A DNA stretch of 64,000 bases from Bradyrhizobium sp. 139 (GTDB lineage: Bacteria; Pseudomonadota; Alphaproteobacteria; Rhizobiales; Xanthobacteraceae). The stretch lies in NCBI RefSeq assembly GCF_023074175.1, contig NZ_JADPKS010000037.1, positions 62,001 to 126,000 on the forward strand, written 5' to 3'. This document shows positions 50,398 through 59,410 of this stretch, piece after piece. A model generated the notes under the pieces. That model did no database searches, was not told the origin of the DNA, and worked only from the letters and a program-made list of their open reading frames with translations. How positions within the stretch are numbered: position 1 is the stretch's first letter; the number at the start of each line of letters is the position of its first letter. A program made the translations under genes and the position numbers.

Positions 50398-51636
50398 GTG
50401 GATACGCTCAAGGTACGTGACGCCAAAGACGTCGAAGAGGTGGTGCGCGCGGCGATTGCCAATGAGCAGCCGCTCGAGATCATCGGCCATGGCTCAAAGC
50501 GCGGCATCGGCCATGCGATGGCGACCAATGCCGTGCTCGACGTCTCCGCGTTGAATGCTGTCACGTCTTACGAACCGAACGAGCTGATCGTCACGCTGCA
50601 GACCGGTGCGCCACTGGCCGACGTGCTGTCGCTGATCGATGCCAAGAACCAGCAATTCGCCTTCGAGCCGATGAATACGGCGCCGCTGCTCGGCACGCCC
50701 GCGCTCGGAACCATCGGCGGCATGATCGCGGCCGGTCTCGCCGGTCCGCGCCGGATCAGGGCGGGCGGGGCGCGCGATCACCTGCTCGGGGCGCATGCCG
50801 TCTCCGGTTTCGGCGACAGCTTCAAGACCGGCGGCAAGGTGGTGAAGAACGTCACCGGCTACGATCTCTGCAAGCTGTTGGCGGGGTCCTGGGGCACGCT
50901 GTCGGTGATGACCGAAGTCACGCTCAAGGTGATGCCGAAGCCGGAAGCAGAGCGGACGCTGCTGCTGCGCGGGCTTGACGATGCCGCCGCCAACAAGGCG
51001 ATGACCGCGGCACTCGGTTCGCCCTTCGATGTCTCTGCTGCCGCGCATCTGCCGAAATCGGCGTTGCGGGCCAAGACCGACGGGCTTGGCGACACCGCCG
51101 GCCAGGGCGAAGCGCTGACCGTGCTGCGGCTCGAGGGCATCACGGCTTCGGCCGCCCATCGCGCCGGCTCGCTGCGCGAATTGCTGGCGCCGTTCGGAAC
51201 CGCGACGCTGGTCGAGGATGCAGCCTCTGCCGTATTGTGGGCCACGATCCGCGACGTCCTGCCGTTCGCGGCCAACGGTGCGCTCGGGGCCTGGCCGGTA
51301 TGGCGGATCGTCTGTCCGCCGGCCTCCGGCGCGGCGCTGGGGACCCAGCTGGTGCGGGAGACCGGTGGCGACGTGATTTACGATTGGGGCGGCGGGCTGA
51401 TCTGGGCGGCGCTGCCACCGAAGGCGGACGCGCATGCCCCGGCCGTGCGCCAGCGCGCAGATGCCCTTGGCGGACATGCGACGCTGATCCGGGCGGCCGA
51501 AGACGTCAGGCGCGGTGTCGACGTATTCCATCCGCAGGCGCCTGGCGTTGCCGCGCTGAGCGAGCGGGTGCGCGCCAGTTTCGATCCGAAGGCCATTCTC
51601 AACCGGGGGCGGCTGACACGGGGCGCTGCGGCATGA
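50398..51636 (+). CDS. glcE: Glycolate oxidase FAD-binding subunit GlcE
   Basis: About 412 residues. The FAD_binding_4 domain shows EIIGHGSKRGIGHAMATNAV, then FEPMNTAPLLGTPALGTIGG, GDSFKTGGKVVKNVTGYDLC and KLLAGSWGTLSVMTEVTLKV. It lacks the long cap of GlcD, as expected for GlcE. GTG 50398 is chosen because the conserved start DTLKVRDAKDVEEVV follows directly; TTG at 50362 or GTG at 50395 are possible. Its stop overlaps the glcF start (ATGA), so expression is coupled. Confidence 0.93.
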   Translation: MDTLKVRDAKDVEEVVRAAIANEQPLEIIGHGSKRGIGHAMATNAVLDVSALNAVTSYEPNELIVTLQTGAPLADVLSLIDAKNQQFAFEPMNTAPLLGTPALGTIGGMIAAGLAGPRRIRAGGARDHLLGAHAVSGFGDSFKTGGKVVKNVTGYDLCKLLAGSWGTLSVMTEVTLKVMPKPEAERTLLLRGLDDAAANKAMTAALGSPFDVSAAAHLPKSALRAKTDGLGDTAGQGEALTVLRLEGITASAAHRAGSLRELLAPFGTATLVEDAASAVLWATIRDVLPFAANGALGAWPVWRIVCPPASGAALGTQLVRETGGDVIYDWGGGLIWAALPPKADAHAPAVRQRADALGGHATLIRAAEDVRRGVDVFHPQAPGVAALSERVRASFDPKAILNRGRLTRGAAA

Positions 51637-52955
51637 AGACCGAATTCTCACTGGCGCAGCTCGCCGACCCAGACATCGCGGAAGCCGACAAGATCCTGCG
51701 CGCCTGCGTCCATTGCGGCTTCTGCACTGCAACCTGTCCGACCTATGTGCTGCTCGGGGACGAGCTCGACAGCCCGCGCGGCCGCATCTACCTGATCAAG
51801 GAGATGCTGGAGAAGGACCAGACCCCGACGGCCGAGGTGGTCAAGCATGTCGACCGCTGCCTGTCGTGCCTGGCCTGCATGACGACCTGCCCCTCAGGGG
51901 TGAATTACATGCACCTCGTCGACCAGGCCAGGGTCAGGATCGAGCAGCGCTACCGGAGGCCGCTGACTGAGCGGCTGCTGCGCCAGGTGCTGGCCTTTGT
52001 CCTGCCGGACCCGCGGCGCTTCCGCGCCAGCATGTGGTTGGCGCGGCTGGCGCGGCCCCTTGCCGTGTTCCTGCCGACCCCGCGGCCGTCGGCGACGCCC
52101 GGCCTGATCCAGCGCCTCAAGGCGATGCTGGCGCTGGCCCCGAACCGGCTGCCGCCGCCCGGCCCGCTCCCGGGCAGCGTGTTCGCGGCACTCGGCAAGA
52201 AGCGCGGTCGGGTCGCGCTACTGCAAGGCTGCGCCCAGCAGGTGCTGGCGCCGCGCATCAACCAGGCCGCCATCAGCCTTCTCACCCGCCACGGCATCGA
52301 GGTCGTCCTGGTCAGGGACGAGCAGTGCTGCGGCGCGCTGACCCATCACCTCGGCAACGACCGCGATGCATTGGAACGGGCTCGCGCCAATGTCGCGGCG
52401 TGGTGTGCGGAGGCGGCCGGAGAGGGACTCGACGCCATCCTGGTGACGGCGTCCGGCTGCGGCACGGTGATCAAGGACTACGGCTATCTCTTGCGCGAGG
52501 ATCAAGCGTTCGCGGCCGATGCGGCGAAGGTCTCCGCGCTCGCCAAGGACATCACCGAATATGTCGCCGCTCTCGGACTCGAACCGGCCGCGCGACAGGA
52601 CAGCATCGTCGTCGCCTATCACTCCGCGTGTTCGTTGCAGCACGGGCAGAAAATCACGGGCCTTCCGAAAGAATTGCTTTCCAAGAATGGATTCGTGGTG
52701 AAAGATGTCCCGGAGAGCCATTTGTGTTGCGGCTCGGCGGGGACCTACAACATTCTCCAGCCCGAGCTTGCGGGCAGGTTGCGCGATCGCAAGGTCGCCA
52801 ATATCGCTAGCCTCAAGCCGGACATGATTGCCACGGGCAATATCGGCTGCATGGTGCAGATTGCCAGTGGCACGTCAGTTCCGGTCGTACACACGATTGA
52901 GCTTCTCGATTGGGCTACGGGCGGGTCGCGGCCGGCATTGAATGCCTCGAGCTGA
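51633..52955 (+). CDS. glcF: Glycolate oxidase iron-sulfur subunit GlcF
   Basis: 440 residues. Two 4Fe-4S clusters are predicted from CVHCGFCTATCP (about residues 27-38) and CLSCLACMTTCP (near 78-89). Two CCG domains follow: EQCCGALTHHLGND and LCCGSAGTYNILQPELAG. GlcF carries electrons from GlcD/GlcE toward the quinone pool. Co-transcribed with glcE by the 4-base overlap. The following H1-like gene lies 69 bases downstream. Confidence 0.95.
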   Translation: MKTEFSLAQLADPDIAEADKILRACVHCGFCTATCPTYVLLGDELDSPRGRIYLIKEMLEKDQTPTAEVVKHVDRCLSCLACMTTCPSGVNYMHLVDQARVRIEQRYRRPLTERLLRQVLAFVLPDPRRFRASMWLARLARPLAVFLPTPRPSATPGLIQRLKAMLALAPNRLPPPGPLPGSVFAALGKKRGRVALLQGCAQQVLAPRINQAAISLLTRHGIEVVLVRDEQCCGALTHHLGNDRDALERARANVAAWCAEAAGEGLDAILVTASGCGTVIKDYGYLLREDQAFAADAAKVSALAKDITEYVAALGLEPAARQDSIVVAYHSACSLQHGQKITGLPKELLSKNGFVVKDVPESHLCCGSAGTYNILQPELAGRLRDRKVANIASLKPDMIATGNIGCMVQIASGTSVPVVHTIELLDWATGGSRPALNASS

Positions 52956-53024
52956 GCCTTCGTCCGGAGGTGACGGCTGAAGACGCCCGATCGACCATTG
53001 TTCGGCGGCAACAGGAGGACCACG

Positions 53025-53399
53025 ATGGCGAAAGCGAAGAAGAAAAAAAGCAAGAAGGCCAAAAAGGCCAAGACGGCTGTAGCGGCGAAGAAGACCGCGA
53101 AGAAGGCAGCCAAGAAGTCCGCGAAAAAGTCTGCCAAGAAGTCTGCAAAGAAATCTGCCAAGAAGGCCGCCCCAAAAAAGGCCGCCAAGAAGACCGCGAA
53201 GAAGTCGGCCAAGAAGGCTGCTAAGCCGGCTGCACCGAAGAAGGCCGCAAAGAAAGCGGCACCGAAGAAGGCGAAGGCAGCTCCTGCGCGGAAGCCGTCA
53301 GCGCCGGTGGCAGCTCCGGCTCCCGAGCCCGCCGCCGAGACAAGCTGGGCGATGCCTTCGTCTTCTGCGGAGCCGACGTCGGCCGACGGGCAAGGTTAG
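53025..53399 (+). CDS. Histone H1-like Lys/Ala-rich nucleoid protein
   Basis: 124 residues. Residues 1-95 are repeated lysine/alanine blocks (KKAAKKSAKKSAKKSAKK and PKKAAKK types), strongly basic, followed by a short acidic/proline tail (APAPEPAAETSWAMPSSSAE). The AGGAGG ribosome site is seven bases before the ATG. Such H1-like tails bind DNA nonspecifically. The repeats make the length prone to change by slippage. Its stop lies inside a tandem repeat. Confidence 0.88.
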   Translation: MAKAKKKKSKKAKKAKTAVAAKKTAKKAAKKSAKKSAKKSAKKSAKKAAPKKAAKKTAKKSAKKAAKPAAPKKAAKKAAPKKAKAAPARKPSAPVAAPAPEPAAETSWAMPSSSAEPTSADGQG

Positions 53400-53437
53400 G
53401 CCCAACGTTGGCCCAACGTTAGGCCCAAGGTTAGGCC
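53391..53437. repeat. Short tandem repeat, four 11-12 bp units
   Basis: Units CAAGGTTAGGCC, CAACGTTGGCC, CAACGTTAGGCC and CAAGGTTAGGCC. It covers the last codons of the H1-like gene and the following bases, so changes in unit number could alter the C-terminus. Confidence 0.7.
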
Positions 53438-53477
53438 GAAGACTGGGTCCATCCCGACGATAACGATCGACAACAGG

Positions 53478-53507
53478 AAGGCCGCGGCGGTGACGCTGCG
53501 GCCTTTT
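53478..53507 (+). terminator. Terminator after the H1-like gene
   Basis: AAGGCCGC (53478-53485) pairs with GCGGCCTT (53498-53505) and is followed by TTTT-containing sequence. Loop GGCGGTGACGCT. Confidence 0.8.
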
Positions 53508-53833
53508 GCATCGTCACAATGGTCTCGGGCGGCTGTCGTTTCTCGCGTCAGTCTGATTCGTGGCACAGGCACCACTGCGCCGGAGGCTCGCGTATTAATC
53601 CGGGCGGCTCTGTGCGCCTTTGAAAGCAAATAATGTGGTCGCGAAGCAACACACGCTGACAACCTTTCGTGGAATCGTCGGAACGCCTAAAAAGTCGGCA
53701 GATGCCCGTGATTTTTGCTTCTCGGTTCACGCCCTTCAATCCAGATTGCCGCAGTTACGAAATTTGCAATCAGGTCGAGCGCCGGGGGGCTTCCGGATCG
53801 ACTGGGGTCTAAGAACTGGTGATGGGGATCGAA
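53508..53833. other. Promoter/leader region of the TorF-type outer-membrane gene
   Basis: About 325 bases with no credible gene. It should contain the promoter of the outer-membrane protein gene. I see no clear consensus boxes or palindrome. Confidence 0.5.
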
Positions 53834-54847
53834 ATGAAAAAAATGGCTTTGTTGGCAACGGCGCTGGCAATGGTGACGACGGGTTCGGCTTTCGCGGCAG
53901 ATCTGCATGTGAAGGCACTGAAGGCCCCGCCGCCGCCCGCCTTTGACCCCTGGGATGTCGCCTTCGGCGGCGCGATCATGAGCGACTACGTCTTCCGCGG
54001 TATCACCCAGTCGAACCACAAGCCGTCGGTCACGGCCTATTTCGAGCCGCGCTACAACGTCACCAAGGACCTCCAGCTCTATATCGGCGTGTCCGGTGAG
54101 AGCATCTCCTTCCCGAACCGCGCTGCCGGCGAAATCGACATCTACGGCGGTATCCGCCCGACCTTCGGTGCGTTCGCGCTCGACATCGGTGTCTGGGGCT
54201 ACCTGTATCCGGGCGGCACCTGTTATTTCGGCGGCACCGGCATCGACTTTGCCGGCGTGGACCATGGCGCTGGCTGCGCTGAGAAGGCCCTGCTCAACAC
54301 CAACGTGATCAAGAAGGACCTGAGCTTCTTCGAAGTCTACGGCAAGGGCACCTATACGGTGAACGACAACTGGTCGTTCGGCTTCACCGAATACTACACC
54401 CCGAGCTATTTGAACTCGGGTGCCTGGGGCAACTACGCTTCGGTCGTCGGCAAGTACATCGCGCCCAGCACGACCTTCGGCGCGAGCGGCGTCGGCATGT
54501 ATGTGTCGGGTGAGTTCGGTCGTCAGTGGCTCGGCACCTCCGACAGCTTCTACGGCACGGCGACCTTCCCGAACGGCATCAAGTACGCCGACTACAACAC
54601 CTGGAACATCGGCATCGGCTTCACCTACAAGGTCGCCACGCTGGACCTGCGCTACTCCGACACCAATCTTTCCAAGGGTGATTGCAACGCCTTCACCAGC
54701 GACTTCGCGGCTCGCGGCAACCTGACCGCTTCGACCGGCACCTACCTGACGGCGATCAATCCGTCGGGCGTCGGCTCCAACTGGTGCGGCGCCACCGGCA
54801 TCGCCAAGCTCTCGTTCGACCTGACGGCGATGAGCAACCTGAAGTAA
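53834..54847 (+). CDS. TorF-family putative outer-membrane porin
   Basis: 337 residues. Signal peptide MKKMALLATALAMVTTGSAF with cleavage after FAAD. The mature protein begins with a Pro-rich segment (KALKAPPPPAFDPWDVAFGG) and then FGGAIMSDYVFRGITQSNHK, the conserved start of the TIGR02001/TorF family, followed by amphipathic beta strands rich in Tyr/Phe/Gly. Four Cys are present (TCYFGG, AGCAEK, GDCNAF, NWCGATG), probably in loops. It ends LSFDLTAMSNLK. ATG 53834 has GGGGATC upstream. The role (transport or stress) is unknown. Confidence 0.85.
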   Translation: MKKMALLATALAMVTTGSAFAADLHVKALKAPPPPAFDPWDVAFGGAIMSDYVFRGITQSNHKPSVTAYFEPRYNVTKDLQLYIGVSGESISFPNRAAGEIDIYGGIRPTFGAFALDIGVWGYLYPGGTCYFGGTGIDFAGVDHGAGCAEKALLNTNVIKKDLSFFEVYGKGTYTVNDNWSFGFTEYYTPSYLNSGAWGNYASVVGKYIAPSTTFGASGVGMYVSGEFGRQWLGTSDSFYGTATFPNGIKYADYNTWNIGIGFTYKVATLDLRYSDTNLSKGDCNAFTSDFAARGNLTASTGTYLTAINPSGVGSNWCGATGIAKLSFDLTAMSNLK

Positions 54848-54872
54848 GTTTCTTCCCGAGGAGACTTGATGA

Positions 54873-54900
54873 GGGCGGCAGGGCAACCTGCCGCCCTTTT
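54873..54900 (+). terminator. Strong terminator after the porin gene
   Basis: GGGCGGCAGG (54873-54882), loop GCAA, CCTGCCGCCC (54887-54896), then TTTT. Perfect 10-bp stem. Confidence 0.92.
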
Positions 54901-54990
54901 GCTTTGGGGCCACGCGGGTGCTCGGCCTGCATGGTTCGAGACGCCCGCCTCAGGCGGGCTTCCCACCATCAGGGGTCTGGGATCTTGCCC

Positions 54991-56754
54991 TCAGCGCACT
55001 CCGCTCGGCTCGGCGGCAGCCGGCTTGCCGACATCTGCGAGGACGTGGATCGCGCCATCCTTCACCATCGTCACCTTGCGGGTGTGGAAGGCATCGAGCG
55101 TCGAGCGGTGGCCGATCGAGACGATGGTCGCCTGTGGCAGCTTCTCCGCCAGCAGCCGGTAGAGCCGGGCCTCGGACGGCTCGTCCAGTGACGCCGTGGC
55201 CTCGTCCAGGAACAGATAGTCCGGCACGTGCAGCAGTGCGCGCGCAAGCCCCAGACGCTGCTGCTCGCCGAGCGACAGCATCCGGTTCCAGTGACTCTCT
55301 TCGTCGAGCCGCTCGGCGAGGTCGGGCAGCCCGACCGCGATCAGCGCGTCCCTGACACGTGCGGTCTCGAACGTGCCGGGCGCTGCGGGATAGACCACGG
55401 CGTCGCGCAGCACGCCGACCGGGAAATAGGGGCGCTGCGGCAGCATCATCAGCTTCGCCTTCTTGGGGATGAAGATGGTGCCGGTGCCGAACGGCCAGAT
55501 GCCGGCGATGGCCCGGAACAGCGTCGACTTGCCGGAGCCCGACGGGCCGGTCACCAGCACGCGCTCCGGCGCCTGGATGGCGAAGGCGTCGGCGGCGACC
55601 AACGGCGTGCCGCTCGGCAGGTTCACGCAGAGCTGCTCAAGGTCGATATTGCGGCTGCCGCCGGTCGCCTTAAGTGCTATCGCCGGCTCATGGGCGGGCA
55701 GGTTCGCGGCCGCATCGACCGACATCTCGAAGCCGTCGAGGCGCGCGACGATCGAGCGCCATTCCGCCAGCGACCGGTACGCCGTCACGAAGAACGATAG
55801 TGCGCCTTGTACGCTGGAGAAGGCAGACGCGGTCTGCATCATGTCGCCGAGCTGGATCTTTTTGGCAAAGAAGGCCGGTGCCACCAGCACGTAGGGGAAG
55901 ATCACGGCGGCCTGCTGATAGCTCGCCGTGAACGCGGTGAGGCGCTTGGTCCGGCTCATGATGGCGTACCAGTTGCCGATCACGAAGCCGAAGCGATCCA
56001 GCAGCCGGCCGCGTTCGGCGCCTTCGCCCTTGAGCAGTGCGATCTGCTCGGAATTCTCGCGGACGCGGACGAGGTTGAAGCGGAAGTCGGCCTCGAAGCG
56101 CTGCTGCTCGAAATTGAGGTTGACCAGCGGGGCGCCGATCCAGTGCGTCAACGCTGTGCCGAAGATCGCGTAGATCATCGCGCCCCAGCAGAGATAGCCG
56201 GGGATCATGAGGTCGGTGCCGAACAGGTGCAGCGGCGCAGCGTTGGACAGGCCCCAGAGGATGATCACGAACGAGAACAGCGTTACGATCGACGACAACA
56301 GCCCGAGCCCGATGGTCAGGGTCTGCTCGACGAAGTTCTTGACGTCCTCTGTGATGCGCTGGTCCGGGTTGTCGGCCGCATCGCCCTTGAGCTGCATGCG
56401 GTAATGCGTGGCGCCCTGCAGCCATTCGCCGAGATAGTGCCGGGTCAGCCATTGCCGCCAGCGGATCTGGAGCCACTGGTTCAGATACAGCTTGTAGACC
56501 GCCAGCGCGATATAGGTGGAGGCGAGGGCGATGAAGATCCAGATCTGCGTGACGAACGCGTCCCAGTCGCTGGCCTGGAGCGCGCTGTAGAACCGGTTCT
56601 GCCACTGGTTCACCAGCACGTCGATCGCGACCAGCGCCAGCTCCATCGCGACCACGGCGGCGAGCAGGCCGCAGCCGGCCCACTTGTCCTCCGATCGGAA
56701 ATAGGGGGCGGCGATTCGCCAGACGATCACGAGCGTGGCGCTGATGTTCTTCAC
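54991..56754 (-). CDS. SbmA/YddA-type ABC transporter (membrane and ATPase fused)
   Basis: 587 residues, half-transporter with ABC_membrane_2 then an ABC ATPase. Membrane half: IAAPYFRSEDKWAGCGLLAA, LVAIDVLVNQWQNRFYSALQ and WLTRHYLGEWLQGATHYRMQ. ATPase half: Walker [19 protein letters not shown], signature LSLGEQQRLGLARALLH, Walker B YLFLDEATASLDEPSE. Members move peptides, vitamin B12-type compounds or long-chain acyl compounds; BacA relatives matter for rhizobial symbiosis, but this is the ATP-driven YddA branch. Start is GTG 56754 with AGGAGA upstream. Confidence 0.9.
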   Translation of the reverse strand: MKNISATLVIVWRIAAPYFRSEDKWAGCGLLAAVVAMELALVAIDVLVNQWQNRFYSALQASDWDAFVTQIWIFIALASTYIALAVYKLYLNQWLQIRWRQWLTRHYLGEWLQGATHYRMQLKGDAADNPDQRITEDVKNFVEQTLTIGLGLLSSIVTLFSFVIILWGLSNAAPLHLFGTDLMIPGYLCWGAMIYAIFGTALTHWIGAPLVNLNFEQQRFEADFRFNLVRVRENSEQIALLKGEGAERGRLLDRFGFVIGNWYAIMSRTKRLTAFTASYQQAAVIFPYVLVAPAFFAKKIQLGDMMQTASAFSSVQGALSFFVTAYRSLAEWRSIVARLDGFEMSVDAAANLPAHEPAIALKATGGSRNIDLEQLCVNLPSGTPLVAADAFAIQAPERVLVTGPSGSGKSTLFRAIAGIWPFGTGTIFIPKKAKLMMLPQRPYFPVGVLRDAVVYPAAPGTFETARVRDALIAVGLPDLAERLDEESHWNRMLSLGEQQRLGLARALLHVPDYLFLDEATASLDEPSEARLYRLLAEKLPQATIVSIGHRSTLDAFHTRKVTMVKDGAIHVLADVGKPAAAEPSGVR

Positions 56755-57069
56755 AGAGCTGGGTCTCCTAGGGGGATGCGCACAAATGCCCGGAGCCAAA
56801 TGGCTGAGGCAATGGCTGCAATGGGCGCGCTTAGACTAAAGTCGCAATTTCTGCAATTTGCGTTGGCTTGTCGCAGCTTGCAACCCTAGCATGGGACTCG
56901 ACGGCGCGGGGCGGGGTGCTTCGGGGTGTCGCGAGCTTGTGAGCGGACGGGAACCGCCGCATTCGCGAGGAATTCGCGTCCAACTCGGGGGTTATCGCTT
57001 CCAGCGTCAAGCAGGATCGGCTCTCCACGCGGGCCGCCTGCCGCAAACATGCGTGGGGGAGGAAAGACC
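56755..57069. other. Leader of the lactate/glycolate permease gene with a hairpin at the ribosome site
   Basis: About 315 bases without a gene. Just before the permease ATG, TCTCCACGC (57022-57030) can pair with GCGTGGGGG (57051-57059) with two G-T pairs, and the stem overlaps the first bases of the GGAGG Shine-Dalgarno (57058-57062). This could lower translation unless opened. Upstream there is no clear promoter consensus. Confidence 0.5.
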
Positions 57070-58734
57070 ATGTGGAATCAAATCTATGATCCGCTGCACA
57101 GCCCTGTGCTGTCGACGATCGCGGCGGCAATCCCTGTCGTCACACTGCTGGTCCTGATCGCGAGCGGCCGCGTCCAGGCTCATATTGCCGCCGTCATCGC
57201 CGTAATCGTGGCCAATTTGATCACGATCTTCGTCTTCACCATGCCGGCGAACATGTCGATCCGCGCCTCGGTGCTGGGCATCGTGACCGGCTTCTTCCCG
57301 ATCGGCTGGATCGTTCTCAACGTCATCTTCCTCTACCAGGTGACGGTGACCACCGGACGCTTCGAACTGCTCAAGCGTGCGGTCGGCGGCGTCACCGAGG
57401 ACCGGCGGCTGCAATTGTTGCTGATCGCGTTCTCCTTCGGCGCGTTCTTCGAGGGCGCTTCCGGGTTCGGCACGCCTGTCGCGATCACCGGTGCGGTGCT
57501 GATCGGCCTCGGCTTCTCGCCGCTGGCAGCAAGCGGCCTGTCGCTGATCGCCAACACCGCGCCGGTCGCCTATGGGGCGCTGGGCACCCCGATCCAGGGC
57601 CTTGCTTCGGTCACCGGGCTCGATCCCTACATCTTGGGCGCGATGGTCGGACGGCAATTGCCGTTCTTCTCGCTGATCGTTCCGTTCTGGGTGGTGTGGG
57701 CGTTCGCGGGCTGGAAGGGTATGAAGGACGTCTGGCCGGCAATTCTCGTGACCGGCGTGTCGTTCGCGATCCCGCAATTCGTGATCTCTAACTTCATCAA
57801 TCCCTGGATCGTCGACATCGGGGCGTCGCTGATCTCGATGGGAGCGCTGATCCTGTTCCTGAAGGTGTGGCAGCCCAGGCAGCTCTGGCTGTCGCCGGCG
57901 TTGCGCGGCCGCGATGAATCGGCCGCCACTATGGCGGCGGCCAAACCGCTCGACAAGACGCCGCTGACGCAGAGCGAGCTGTTCAGCGCGCTGCTGCCGT
58001 GGATCATCGTCTGCATCGTGATGCTGATCTGGGGCAATGGTGGATTCAAAACCTGGGCGAACTCGATCTTCACCTGGAACTACCCCGTTCCCGAGCTGCA
58101 TCAGATGATCAACAAGATGCCGCCGGTCGCACCAGGGCCGACGAAAGAGAGCGCGGTGTTCGGCTTCACCTATCTCTCGTTCACCGGCACGGGCATGCTG
58201 ATCGCGGCGATCATCTCGGGCTTCCTGATGGGCGTCGGCCCGGGCAGGCTGCTGATCCAGTACGGCCGCACCATCCGGCTCTGCGCGATCTCGCTGATCA
58301 CGATCTCGGCGATGCTCGCGATCGGCACGCTGACGCGGCTCTCCGGCGTCGACGCGACGCTCGGCCTCGCCTTCGCGGCAACCGGCGTGCTCTATCCCTT
58401 CTTCGGCACGCTGCTCGGCTGGCTCGGCGTGGCGCTGACGGGATCGGACACCGCCTCCAACGTGCTGTTCGGAAACCTGCAGAAGATCACCTCCGAGCAG
58501 CTCGGCCTGTCGCCGGTCCTGATGGCGGCGGCGAACTCGTCCGGCGGCGTCATGGGCAAGATGATCGACGCGCAGTCGATCGTGGTCGCCTCCACCGCCA
58601 CCAATTGGTACGGCCACGAGGGCACGATTCTGCGCTTCGTGTTCTGGCATTCGATCGTGCTGGCCTGCCTCGTCGGTGTGCTCGTGACGTTGCAGGCCTA
58701 CGTCTATCCGTTCACGGCGCTGGTCCTGAAGTAG
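57070..58734 (+). CDS. L-lactate/glycolate permease (LctP/LldP/GlcA family)
   Basis: 554-residue inner-membrane proton symporter with about 12-14 helices. Family signatures are AFFEGASGFGTPVAITGAVL, SLIANTAPVAYGALGTPIQG and GSDTASNVLFGNLQKITSEQ followed by SSGGVMGKMIDAQSIVVAS. The same family includes E. coli GlcA for glycolate, and glcD/glcEF lie upstream in this window, so glycolate or lactate is the likely substrate. ATG 57070 follows GGGGGAGGAAAGACC. Divergent from the ABC gene. Confidence 0.93.
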   Translation: MWNQIYDPLHSPVLSTIAAAIPVVTLLVLIASGRVQAHIAAVIAVIVANLITIFVFTMPANMSIRASVLGIVTGFFPIGWIVLNVIFLYQVTVTTGRFELLKRAVGGVTEDRRLQLLLIAFSFGAFFEGASGFGTPVAITGAVLIGLGFSPLAASGLSLIANTAPVAYGALGTPIQGLASVTGLDPYILGAMVGRQLPFFSLIVPFWVVWAFAGWKGMKDVWPAILVTGVSFAIPQFVISNFINPWIVDIGASLISMGALILFLKVWQPRQLWLSPALRGRDESAATMAAAKPLDKTPLTQSELFSALLPWIIVCIVMLIWGNGGFKTWANSIFTWNYPVPELHQMINKMPPVAPGPTKESAVFGFTYLSFTGTGMLIAAIISGFLMGVGPGRLLIQYGRTIRLCAISLITISAMLAIGTLTRLSGVDATLGLAFAATGVLYPFFGTLLGWLGVALTGSDTASNVLFGNLQKITSEQLGLSPVLMAAANSSGGVMGKMIDAQSIVVASTATNWYGHEGTILRFVFWHSIVLACLVGVLVTLQAYVYPFTALVLK

Positions 58735-58757
58735 CAGGCAACGGCTCGCTTCAACGC

Positions 58758-58795
58758 AAATCCCCGCAGGGCTACGCCGCCTTGCGGGGATTTTT
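58758..58795 (+). terminator. Terminator after the permease gene
   Basis: AATCCCCGCA pairs with TGCGGGGATT around a CGCC-rich loop and is followed by TTTTT (58791-58795). A typical intrinsic terminator. Confidence 0.92.
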
Positions 58796-58875
58796 GCATC
58801 CGGCGTGCGCGAACCTTCTCAACGGCGCCGCCCTCTTGTAGAAGATTCCGCAAATCAGGTCGGTCGAGAGGTCTC

Positions 58876-59274
58876 ATGGTTTCGCTCAAGCAGATCGTGT
58901 GTGCGACGGTTGCAATGCTCGCGACGTCCACGCTCGCGCGTGCAGAGGACGGTTTTCCGTTCGGTACCGAGATGACGCTGGAGGCCCTGCCGCAGCCCGG
59001 CTCGAAGCGGATTCCGAACATCGAGATCGGTGACAATGGCGAAGTCGTGCTGGAGCTCTGGTGCAAGGGCGGCAAGGGCCAGTTCTCGGTCGCCGGCAAC
59101 ACCGTGATCTTCGTCCCCGGCCAGATCCAGGACCGCTCCTGCCCGCCGGCAAGGGCCCAGGCCGACGACGATCTCGTCGCGGCGCTCGGCAGCGTCGAGA
59201 CCTGGAAGCGCCAGGGCGACGTGCTGACGCTCGTCGGCCCGAAGCCGCTGCGCTTTCGCGTGACGGGGAATTAG
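58876..59274 (+). CDS. Secreted META/HslJ-like domain protein
   Basis: 132 residues. Signal peptide MVSLKQIVCATVAMLATSTL with cleavage after ARAE. The mature region contains VVLELWCKGGKGQFSVAGNT, DRSCPPARAQADDDLVAALG and SVETWKRQGDVLTLVGPKPL, matching the META (DUF306) pattern of two cysteines and a C-terminal beta strand. Family members are periplasmic and linked to stress or envelope in E. coli HslJ; no specific function is known. Confidence 0.75.
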   Translation: MVSLKQIVCATVAMLATSTLARAEDGFPFGTEMTLEALPQPGSKRIPNIEIGDNGEVVLELWCKGGKGQFSVAGNTVIFVPGQIQDRSCPPARAQADDDLVAALGSVETWKRQGDVLTLVGPKPLRFRVTGN

Positions 59275-59282
59275 ACGTCGCC

Positions 59283-59391
59283 GTCATTCCCCGCGAAGGC
59301 GGGGAATCCAGTACGCCGCGGCCTCTCTATTCCATCACAACCGTCTCGGAGTCCTGGATCGCCCGGTCAAGACATCAAGCCGGGCGATGAC
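59283..59391. repeat. Dispersed intergenic palindrome, GTCATTCC family copy 4
   Basis: Outer arms GTCATTCCCCGCGAAGGCGG and GCCGGGCGATGAC; shares ATCCAGTACGCCGCGGC with the copy at 2541. Between convergent genes. Confidence 0.78.
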
Positions 59392-59410
59392 CGAGAGTTG
59401 GTGCGCGCGC

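Noticed and set aside
57007..58650. Long antisense open frame (547 codons) opposite the permease gene
   Set aside because: It mirrors the third-position GC bias of the real permease gene; it is rich in Arg/His/Asp, lacks a ribosome site and matches no family.
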